From Prostheceraeus crozeri (lineage: Eukaryota > Platyhelminthes > Polycladida > Euryleptidae): a stretch of DNA of 64,000 nucleotides. Of the stretch, positions 53,901 to 64,000 are shown piece by piece (the stretch's first letter is position 1; every line of letters starts with the position of its first letter). A model generated the notes under the pieces. That model was not told where the DNA came from. It did no database searches and worked only from the letters and a program-made list of their open reading frames with translations. Location of the stretch: positions 421,934 to 485,933 of the forward strand of contig CAJQUW010007774.1 in assembly GCA_907163375.1 (NCBI GenBank). Direction: 5' to 3'. The position numbers were made by a program, and so were the translations under genes.

Positions 53901-56900
53901 GCGAAAAAAACAGAGTTAGAATTTGGGACGTTTTGGGCTGTAGCTTCAAAACGAAGCATCGGATTGGAAAACGGATTTCAGATTTGGAATCAGCGTGAAA
54001 TTCTCTATCTGTATGGTGAGTTTCAAGTCAATCGGCGAGAAAAAATTTTCAACATTTTTCGAAAAAACGACAGAGTTAGAATTTGGGACGTTTTGGTGTG
54101 TAGCGCCAAAACGAACCATCGGATGAGAAAACGGAGGCCAGATTCGGATTCAGCGTGAAATTCTGCATCGGTATGGTGAGTTTCAAGTCAATCGGAGAGA
54201 AAAATTTTCGCTGACGTCCCCCCCCCTCTGGAGAGCTCGCTTCGATCTTGGCTTCCAGTGGACGGATTTTGTCGTGCCATAGCTCGTTTGAAAGCTAAGA
54301 GTGAGACAAATTCACTGAAAGACTCGGCTTGTTCATATCTGTCTTCGTTTAGATGTGAGACGCCACTTAAAATTTTGGGACATTGGCGAAAAACGACAGA
54401 GTTAGAATTTGGGACGTTTTGGGCTGTAGCGTCAAAACGAAGCATCGGATTGGAAAACGGATTTCAGATTTGGAATCAGCGTGAAATTCTCTATCTGTAT
54501 GGTGAGTTTCAAGTCAATCGGCGAGAAAAAATTTTCAACATTTTTCGAAAAAACGACAGAGTTAGAATTTGGGACGTTTTGGGCTGTAGCGCCAAAACGA
54601 AGCATCGGATGGAAAACGGAGGCCAGATTCGGATTCAGCGTGAAATTCTGCATCGGTATGGTGAATTTGAACGCAATCGGAGAGAAAAATTTTCGCTGAC
54701 GTCCCCCCCCTCGGGAGAGCTCGCTTCGATCTTGGCTTCTAGTGGACGGATTTTGTCGTGCCATAGCTCGTTTGAAAGCTAAGAGTGAGACAAATTCACT
54801 GAAAGAATCGGCTTGTTCATATCTGTCTTCGTTTAGATGTGAGACGCCATTTAAGATTTTGGGACATTGGCGAAAAACGACAGAGTTAGAATTTGGACGT
54901 TTTGGGCTGTAGCTTCAAAACGAAGCATCGGATTGGAAAACGGATTTCAGATTTGGAATCAGCGTGAAATTCTCTATCTGTATGGTGAGTTTCAAGTCAA
55001 TCGGAGAGAAAAAATTTTCAACATTTTTCGAGAAAACGACAGAGTTAGAATTTGGGACGTTTTGGTGTGTAGCGCCAAAACGAAGCATCGGATGAGAAAA
55101 CGGAGGCCAGATTCGGATTCAGCGTGAAATTCTGCATCGGTATGGTGAGTTTCAAGTCAATCGGAGAGAAAAATTTTCGCTGACGTCCCCCCCCTCTGGA
55201 GAGCTCGCTTCGATCTTGGCTTCCAGTGGACGGATTTTGTCGTGCCATAGCTCGTTTGAAAGCTAAGAGTGAGACAAATTCACTGAAACAAACGGCTTGT
55301 TCATATCTGTCTTCGTTTAGATGTGAGACGCCATTTAAGATTTTGGGACATTGGCGAAAAACGACAGAGTTAGAATTTGGACGTTTTGGGCTGTAGCTTC
55401 AAAACGAAGCATCGGATTGGAAAACGGATTTCAGATTTGGAATCAGCGTGAAATTCTCTATCTGTATGGTGAGTTTCAAGTCAATCGGCGAGAAAAAATT
55501 TTCAACATTTTTCGAAAAAACGACAGAGTTAGAATTTGGGACGTTTTGGGCTGTAGCGCCAAAACGAACCATCGGATGAGAAAACGGAGGCCAGATTCGG
55601 ATTCAGCGTGAAATTCTGCATCGGTATGGTGAATTTGAACGCAATCGGAGAGAAAAATTTTCGCTGACGTCCCCCCCCTCGGGAGAGCTCGCTTCGATCT
55701 TGGCTTCCAGTGGACGGATTTTGTCGTGCCATAGCTCGTTTGAAAGCTAAGAGTGAGACAAATTCACTGAAAGAATCGGCTTGTTCATATCTGTCTTCGT
55801 TTAGATGTGAGACGCCATTTAAGATTTTGGGACATTGGCGAAAAACGACAGAGTTAGAATTTTGGACATTTTGGGCTGTAGCGTCAAAACGAAGCATCGG
55901 ATGGGAAAACGGATTTCAGATTTGGAATCAGCGTGAAATTCTCTATCAACATGGTGAGTTTCAACTCAAACGGGAAGAAAAATTTTTGCTGACGTCCCCC
56001 CCCTCTGGAGAGCTCGCTTCGATCTTGGCTTCTAGTGGACGGATTTTGTCGTGCCATAGCTCGTTTGAAAGCTAAGAGTGAGACAAATTCACTGAAAGAA
56101 TCGGCTTGTTCATATCTGTCTTCGTTTAGATGTGAGACGCCATTTAAGATTTTGGGACATTGGCGAAAAACGACAGAGTTAGAATTTTGGGACGTTTTGG
56201 GCTGTAGCGTCAAAACGAAGCATCGGATGGGAAAACGGATTTCAGATTTGGAATCAGCGTCAAATTCTCTATCTGTATGGTGAGTTTCAAGTCAATGCGG
56301 TATGGTGAGTTTCAAGTCAATCGGAGAGAAAAATTTTCGCTGACGTCCCCCCCCTCTGGAGAGCTCGCTTCGATCTTGGCTTCTAGTGGACGGATTTTGT
56401 CGTGCCATAGCTCGTTTGAAAGCTAAGAGTGAGACAAATTCACTGAAAGAATCGGCTTGTTCATATCTGTCTTCGTTTAGATGTTAGACGCCATTTAAGA
56501 TTTTGGGACATTGGCGAAAAACGACAGAGTTAGAATTTGGGACGTTTTGGGCTGTAGCTTCAAAACGAAGCATCGGATTGGAAAACGGATTTCAGATTTG
56601 GAATCAGCGTGAAATTCTCTATCTGTATGGTGAGTTTCAAGTCAATCGGCGAGAAAAAATTTTCAACATTTTTCGAAAAAACGACAGAGTTAGAATTTGG
56701 GACGTTTTGGGCTGTAGCGCCAAAACGAACCATCGGATGAGAAAACGGAGGCCAGATTCGGATTCAGCGTGAAATTCTGCATCGGTATGGTGAATTTGAA
56801 CGCAATCGGAGAGAAAAATTTTCGCTGACGTCCCCCCCCTGTGGAGAGCTCGCTTTGATCTTGGCTTCTAGTGGACGGATTTTGTCGTGCCATAGCTCGT

Positions 56901-59900
56901 TTGAAAGCTAAGAGTGAGACAAATTCACTGAAAGAATCGGCTTGTTCATATCTGTCTTCGTTTAGATGTGAGACGCCATTTAAGATTTTGGGACATTGGC
57001 GAAAAACGACAGAGTTAGAATTTGGGACGTTTTGGGCTGTAGCTTCAAAACGAAGCATCGGATTGGAAAACGGATTTCAGATTTGGAATCAGCGTGAAAT
57101 TCTCTATCTGTATGGTGAGTTTCAAGTCAATCTGCGAGAAAAAATTTTCAACATTTTTCGAAAAAACGACAGAGTTAGAATTTGGGACGTTTTGGGCTGT
57201 AGCGCCAAAACGAACCATCGGATGAGAAAACGGAGGCCAGATTCGGATTCAGCGTGAAATTCTGCATCGGTATGGTGAGTTTCAAGTCAATCGGAGAGAA
57301 AAATTTTCGCTGACGTCCCCCCCCTCGGGAGAGCTCGCTTCGATCTTGGCTTCTAGTGGACGGATTTTGTCGTGCCATAGCTCGTTTGAAAGCTAAGAGT
57401 GAGACAAATTCACTGAAAGAATCGGCTTGTTCATATCTGTCTTCGTTTAGATGTGAGACGCCATTTAAGATTTTGGGACATTGGCGAAAAACGACAGAGT
57501 TAGAATTTGGGACGTTTTGGGCTGTAGCGTCAAAACGAAGCATCGGATGGGAAAACGGATTTCAGATTTGGAATCAGCGTCAAATTCTCTATCTGTATGG
57601 TGAGTTTCAAGTCAATCGGCGAGAAAAAATTTTCAACATTTTTCGAAAAAACGACAGAGTTAGAATTTGGGACGTTTTGGTGTGTAGCGCCCAAACGAAG
57701 CATCGGATGAGAAAACGGAGGCCAGATTCGGATTCAGCGTGAAATTCTGCATCGGTATGGTGAGTTTCAAGTCAATCGGAGAGAAAAATTTTCGCTGACG
57801 TCCCCCCCCTCTGGACAGCTCGCTTCGATCTTGGCTTCTAGTGGACGGATTTTGTCGTGCCATAGCTCGTTTGAAAGCTAAGAGTGAGACAAATTCACTG
57901 AAAGAATCGGCTTGTTCATATCTGTCTTCGTTTAGATGTGAGACGCCATTTAAGATTTTGGGACATTGGCGAAAAACGACAGAGTTAGAATTTGGGACGT
58001 TTTGGGCTGTAGCGCCAAAACGAAGCATCGGATGGGAAAACGGATTTCAGATTTGGAATCAGCGTGAAATTCTCTATCAACATGGTGAGTTTCAAGTCAA
58101 TCGGAGAGAAAAATTTTCGCTGACGTCCCCCCCCTCTGGAGAGCTCGCTTCGATCTTGGCTTCTAGTGGACGGATTTTGTCGTGCCATAGCTCGTTTGAA
58201 AGCTAAGAGTGAGACAAATTCACTGAAAGAAACGGCTTGCTCATATCTGTCTTCGTTTAGATGTAAGACGCCATTTAAGATTTTGGGACATTGGCGAAAA
58301 ACGACAGAGTTAGAATTTTGGACGTTTTGGTCTGTTGCGTCAAAACGAAGCATCGGATGGGAAAACGGATTTCAGATTTGGAATCAGCGTCAAATTCTCT
58401 ATCTGTATGGTGAGTTTCAAGTCAATCGGCGAGAAAAAATTTTCAACATTTTTCGAAAAAACGACAGAGTTAGAATTTGGGACGTTTTGGGCTGTAGCGC
58501 CAAAACGAAGCATCGGATGAGAAAACGGAGGCCAGATTCGGATTCAGCGTGAAATTCTGCATCGGTATGGTGAGTTTCAAGTCAATCGGAGAGAAAAATT
58601 TTCGCTGACGTCCCCCCCCCTCTGGAGAGCTCGCTTCGATCTTGGCTTCTAGTGGACGGATTTTGTCGTGCCATAGCTCGTTTGAAAGCTAAGAGTGAGA
58701 CAAATTCACTGAAAGAATCGGCTTGTTCATATCTGTCTTCGTTTAGATGTGAGACGCCATTTAAGATTTTGGGACATTGGCGAAAAACGACAGAGTTAGA
58801 ATTTGGGACGTTTTGGCTGTAGCTTCAAAACGAAGCATCGGATGGGAAAACGGATTTCAGATTTGGAATCAGCGTGAAATTCTCTATCAACATGGTGAGT
58901 TTCAAGTCAATCGGAGAGAAAAATTTTCGCTGACGTCCCCCCCCTCGGGAGAGCTCGCTTCGATCTTGGCTTCTAGTGGACGGATTTTGTCGTGCCATAG
59001 CTCGTTTGAAAGCTAAGAGTGAGACAAATTCACTGAAACAAACGGCTTGTTCATATCTGTCTTCGTTTAGATGTAAGACGCCATTTAAGATTTTGGGACA
59101 TTGGCGAAAAACGACAGAGTTAGAATTTTGGACGTTTTGGGCTGTAGCGTCAAAACGAAGCATCGGATGGGAAAACGGATTTCAGATTTGGAATCAGCGT
59201 CAAATTCTCTATCTGTATGGTGAGTTTCAAGTCAATCGGCGAGAAAAAATTTTCAACATTTTTCGAAAAAACGACAGAGTTAGAATTTGGGACGTTTTGG
59301 GCTGTAGCGCCAAAACGAAGCATCGGATGAGAAAACGGAGGCCAGATTCGGATTCAGCGTGAAATTCTGCATCGGTATGGTGAGTTTCAAGTCAATCGGA
59401 GAGAAAAATTTTCGCTGACGTCCCCCCCCTGGGGAGAGCTCGCTTCGATCTTGGCTTCCAGTGGACGGATTTTGTCGTGCCATAGCTCGTTTGAAAGCTA
59501 AGAGTGAGACAAATTCACTGAAAGAATCGGCTTGTTCATATCTGTCTTCGTTTAGATGTGAGACGCCATTTAAGATTTTGGGACATTGGCGAAAAACGAC
59601 AGAGTTAGAATTTGGGACGTTTTGGGCTGTAGCGCCAAAACGAAGCATCGGATGGGAAAACGGATTTCAGATTTGGAATCAGCGTGAAATTCTCTATCAA
59701 CATGGTGAGTTTCAAGTCAATCGGAGAGAAAAATTTTCGCTGACGTCCCCCCCCTCTGGAGAGCTCGCTTCGATCTTGGCTTCTAGTGGACGGATTTTGT
59801 CGTGCCATAGCTCGTTTGAAAGCTAAGAGTGAGACAAATTCAGTGAAACAAACGGCTTGCTCATATCTGTCTTCGTTTAGATGTAAGACGCCATTTAAGA

Positions 59901-62900
59901 TTTTGGGACATTGGCGAAAAACGACAGAGTTAGAATTTTGGACGTTTTGGGCTGTAGCGTCAAAACGAAGCATCGGATGGGAAAACGGATTTCAGATTTG
60001 GAATCAGCGTCAAATTCTCTATCTGTATGGTGAGTTTCAAGTCAATCGGCGAGAAAAAATTTTCAACATTTTTCGAAAAAACGACAGAGTTAGAATTTGG
60101 GACGTTTTGGGCTGTAGCGCCAAAACGAAGCATCGGATGAGAAAACGGAGGCCAGATTCGGATTCAGCGTGAAATTCTGCATCGGTATGGTGAGTTTCAA
60201 GTCAATCGGAGAGAAAAATTTTCGCTGACGTCCCCCCCCCTCTGGAGAGCTCGCTTCGATCTTGGCTTCCAGTGGACGGATTTTGTCGTGCCATAGCTCG
60301 TTTGAAAGCTAAGAGTGAGACAAATTCACTGAAAGAATCGGCTTGTTCATATCTGTCTTCGTTTAGATGTAAGACGCCATTTAAGATTTTGGGACATTGG
60401 CGAAAAACGACAGAGTTAGAATTTGGGACGTTTTGGGCTGTAGCTTCAAAACGAAGCATCGGATGAGAAAACGGATTTCAGATTTGGAATCAGCGTGAAA
60501 TTCTCTATCAACATGGTGAGTTTCAAGTCAATCGGAGAGAAAAATTTTCGCTGACGTCCCCCCCCTCTGGAGAGCTCGCTTCGATCTTGGCTTCTAGTGG
60601 ACGGATTTTGTCGTGCCATAGCTCGTTTGAAAGCTAAGAGTGAGACAAATTCAGTGAAACAAACGGCTTGTTCATATCTGTCTTCGTTTAGATGTAAGAC
60701 GCCATTTAAGATTTTGGGACATTGGCGAAAAACGACAGAGTTAGAATTTTGGACGTTTTGGGCTGTAGCGTCAAAACGAAGCATCGGATTGGAAAACGGA
60801 TTTCAGATTTGGAATCAGCGTGAAATTCTCTATCTGTATGGTGAGTTTCAAGTCAATCGGCGAGAAAAAATTTTCAACATTTTTCGAAAAACGACAGAGT
60901 TAGAATTTGGGACGTTTTGGGCTGTAGCGCCCAAACGAAGCATCGGATGAGAAAACGGAGGCCAGATTCGGATTCAGCGTGAAATTCTGCATCGGTATGG
61001 TGAGTTTCAAGTCAATCGGAGAGAAAAATTTTCGCTGACGTCCCCCCCCCTCTGGAGAGCTCGCTTCGATCTTGGCTTCTAGTGGACGGATTTTGTCGTG
61101 CCATAGCTCGTTTGAAAGCTAAGAGTGAGACAAATTCCGTGAAACAAACGGCTTGCTCATATCTGTCTTCGTTTAGATGTAAGACGCCATTTAAGATTTT
61201 GGGACATTGGCGAAAAACGACAGAGTTAGAATTTTGGACATTTTGGGCTGTAGCGTCAAAACGAAGCATCGGATGGGAAAACGGATTTCAGATTTGGAAT
61301 CAGCGTGAAATTCTCTATCTGTATGGTGAGTTTCAAGTCAATCGGCGAGAAAAAATTTTCAACATTTTTCGAAAAAACGACAGAGTTAGAATTTGGGACG
61401 TTTTGGGCTGTAGCGCCAAAACGAACCATCGGATGAGAAAACGGAGGCCAGATTCGGATTCAGCGTGAAATTCTGCATCGGTATGGTGAGTTTCAAGTCA
61501 ATCGGAGAGAAAAATTTTCGCTGACGTCCCCCCCCTCTGGAGAGCTCGCTTCGATCTTGGCTTCTAGTGGACGGATTTTGTCGTGCCATAGCTCGTTTGA
61601 AAGCTAAGAGTGAGACAAATTCACTGAAAGAATCGGCTTGTTCATATCTGTCTTCGTTTAGATGTGAGACGCCATTTAAGATTTTGGGACATTGGCGAAA
61701 AAACGACAGAGTTAGAATTTGGGACGTTTTGGGCTGTAGCTTCAAAACGAAGCATCGGATTGGAAAACGGATTTCAGATTTGGAATCAGCGTGAAATTCT
61801 GCATCGGTATGGTGAGTTTCAAGTCAATCGGAGAGAAAAATTTTCGCTGACGTCCCCCCCCTCTGGACAGCTCGCTTCGATCTTGGCTTCTAGTGGACGG
61901 ATTTTGTCGTGCCATAGCTCGTTTGAAAGCTAAGAGTGAGACAAATTCACTGAAAGAATCGGCTTGTTCATATCTGTCTTCGTTTAGATGAGAGACGCCA
62001 TTTAAGATTTTGGGACATTGGCGAAAAACGACAGAGTTAGAATTTGGGACGTTTTTGGGCTGTAGCGCCAAAACGAAGCATCGGATGAGAAAACGGATTT
62101 CAGATTTGGAATCAGCGTGAAATTCTCTATCTGTATGGTGAGTTTCAAGTCAATCGGAGAGAAAAAATTTTCAACATTTTTCGAAAAAACGACAGAGTTA
62201 GAATTTGGGACGTTTTGGTGTGTAGTGCCAAAACGAACCATCGGATGAGAAAACGGAGGCCAGATTCGGATTCAGCGTGAAATTCTGCATCGGTATGGTG
62301 AGTTTCAAGTCAATCGGAGAGAAAAATTTTCGCTGACGTCCCCCCCTCTGGAGAGCTCGCTTCGATCTTGGCTTCTAGTGGACGGATTTTGTCGTGCCAT
62401 AGCTCGTTTGAAAGCTAAGAGTGAGACAAATTCACTGAAAGAATCGGCTTGTTCCTATCTGTCTTCGTTTAGATGTGAGACGCCATTTAAGATTTTGGGA
62501 CATTGGCGAAAAACGACAGAGTTAGAATTTGGGACGTTTTGGGCTGTAGCGTCAAAACGAAGCATCGGATGGGAAAACGGATTTCAGATTTGGAATCAGC
62601 GTGAAATTCTCTATCTGTATGGTGAGTTTCAAGTCAATCGGCGAGAAAAAATTTTCAACATTTTTCGAAAAAACGACAGAGTTAGAATTTGGGACGTTTT
62701 GGGCTGTAGCGCCAAAACGAACCATCGGATGAGAAAACGGAGGCCAGATTCGGATTCAGCGTGAAATTCTGCATCGGTATGGTGAATTTCAAGTCAATCG
62801 GAGAGAAAAATTTTCGCTGACGTCCCCCCCTCTGGAGAGCTCGCTTCGATCTTGGCTTCTAGTGGACGGATTTTGTCGTGCCATAGCTCGTTTGAAAGCT

Positions 62901-63187
62901 AAGAGTGAGACAAATTCACTGAAAGAATCGGCTTGTTCATATCTGTCTTCGTTTAGATGTGAGACGCCATTTAAGATTTTGGGACATTGGCGAAAAACGA
63001 CAGAGTTAGAATTTGGGACGTTTTGGGCTGTAGCTTCAAAACGAAGCATCGGATGAGAAAACGGATTTCAGATTTGGAATCAGCGTGAAATTCTGCATCG
63101 GTATGGTGAGTTTCAAGTCAATCGGAGAGAAAATTTTCGCTGACGTCCCCCCCCCTCTGGACAGCTCGCTTCGATCTTGGCTTCTAG

Positions 63188-63830
63188 TGGACGGATTTTG
63201 TCGTGCCATAGCTCGTTTGAAAGCTAAGAGTGAGACAAATTCACTGAAAGAATCGGCTTGTTCCTATCTGTCTTCGTTTAGATGTGAGACGCCATTTAAG
63301 ATTTTGGGACATTGGCGAAAAACGACAGAGTTAGAATTTGGGACGTTTTGGGCTGTAGCGTCAAAACGAAGCATCGGATTGGAAAACGGATTTCAGATTT
63401 GGAATCAGCGTGAAATTCTCTATCTGTATGGTGAGTTTCAAGTCAATCGGCGATAAAAATTTTCAACATTTTTCGAAAAAACGACAGAGTTAGAATTTGG
63501 GACGTTTTGGTGTGTAGCGCCCAAACGAAGCATCGGATGGGAAAACGGAGGCCAGATTCGGATTCAGCGTGAAATTCTGCATCCGTATGGTGAGTTTCAA
63601 GGCAATCGGCGAGAAAAAATTTTCAACATTTTTCGAAAAAACGACAGAGTTAGTATTTGGGACGTTTTGGTGTGTAGCGCCAAAACGAACCATCGGATGG
63701 GAAAACGGAGGCCAGATTCGGATTCAGCGTGAAATTCTGCATCGGTATGGTGAATTTGAACGCAATCGGAGAGAAAAATTTTCGCTGACTCCCCTCCCCT
63801 CTGGAGAGCTCGCTTCGATCTTGGCTTCTA
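63188..63830 (+). repeat. XYYY satellite unit (643 bp)
   Basis: The only unit with three Y modules. The next landmark segment X (from 63831) is altered: the usual GTGCCATAGCTCGTTTGAAA is replaced by AGTGAGTTGTCATTTGACT, which may signal approach to another array boundary. Confidence 0.8.
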
Positions 63831-64000
63831 GTGGACGGATTTTGTCGAGTGAGTTGTCATTTGACTGCTAAGAGTGAGACAAATTCAGTGAAACAAACGG
63901 CTTGTTCATATCTGTCTTCGTTTAGATGTGAGACGCCATTTAAGATTTTGGGAGATTGGCGAAAAACGACAGAGTTAGAATTTGGGACGTTTTGGGCTGT

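Larger units (their letters stand above)
43632..64000 (+). repeat. 20-kb modular satellite array, units of about 300, 325, 485 and 643 bp
   Basis: The sequence is a head-to-tail array that runs off the right edge. Using the landmark TGGACGGATTTTGTCGTGCC, successive spacings from 46472 on are 19 of 324-326 bp, 21 of 483-486, one of 351 and one of 643. The landmark segment X (about 165 bp, with a C7-C10 run and GAGAGCTCGCTTCGATC) is followed by one, two or three copies of a 160-bp module Y (starting CGACAGAGTTAGAATT). So units are XY, XYY or XYYY. Copies are very similar, implying recent homogenisation. The C run varies in length from copy to copy. Confidence 0.97.

Noticed and set aside
46472-63871. 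Dozens of 60-128-codon ORFs in the array as a tandem gene family
   Set aside because: The frames exist on both strands at once, do not continue between units, and many depend on a GTG start. No known domain. Treated as repeat-derived open frames.
43632-64000. Repeats with regular spacing as a CRISPR array
   Set aside because: Units are 300-640 bp with no short direct repeat/spacer structure, and the context is a eukaryotic genome with introns. It is a satellite array.

Overview
This is animal (metazoan) nuclear DNA: AT-rich and intron-bearing, with sparse genes and many transposable elements. A flatworm (Platyhelminthes) is my best guess. The three host genes all have a splice-acceptor-like tract ending 3 to 5 nt before the start codon, as expected for spliced-leader trans-splicing, and there are several Penelope-like, LINE, mariner, pogo and hAT copies. 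The phylum is inference; other trans-splicing invertebrates are possible.

Layout. 1-2879 (minus): a long, apparently unbroken LINE endonuclease/reverse-transcriptase ORF that runs off the left edge. 3234-14877 (plus): a four-exon gene for a SAP30BP/HCNGP-family nuclear protein (379 aa by my splicing). Its introns hold a Penelope-like fragment, two hAT-like non-autonomous elements, a tRNA-derived SINE, a full mariner with an intact transposase, a LINE 3' relic and a 231-nt pure-purine tract. 18128-19456 and 35753-37096 (plus): two paralogous single-exon, membrane-anchored serine beta-lactamase-like (LACT family) genes. The first keeps the SxxK and Tyr active-site residues; the second has lost both and is probably a pseudoenzyme.

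Between the two LACT genes lie a coding-like terminal exon (20199-20364), a Penelope-like element (about 21995-27480) split by a 3.8-kb insertion that itself contains a fold-back with a hammerhead-ribozyme-like core, two tRNA-like SINE pieces, and a degraded pogo-like DNA transposon (31063-34652) invaded by another Penelope-like copy. A TATA-preceded ORF for a possible small secreted protein sits just upstream of the second LACT gene on the opposite strand.

38.4-42.4 kb is largely featureless. 42384-43436 (minus) encodes an uncharacterised invertebrate-type protein whose open frame continues upstream into satellite DNA. From about 43632 to the right edge is a 20-kb satellite array. Its units are about 325, 485 and 643 bp, i.e. 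2, 3 and 4 times about 162 bp, and come from variable copy number of a 160-bp module. A distinct 300-bp unit type is confined to the left margin.

The host genes show no sign of acting in one pathway; SAP30BP is a nuclear splicing/transcription cofactor and the LACT proteins look like membrane-tethered proteins. Most of the window's structure comes from nested mobile elements and satellite expansion.
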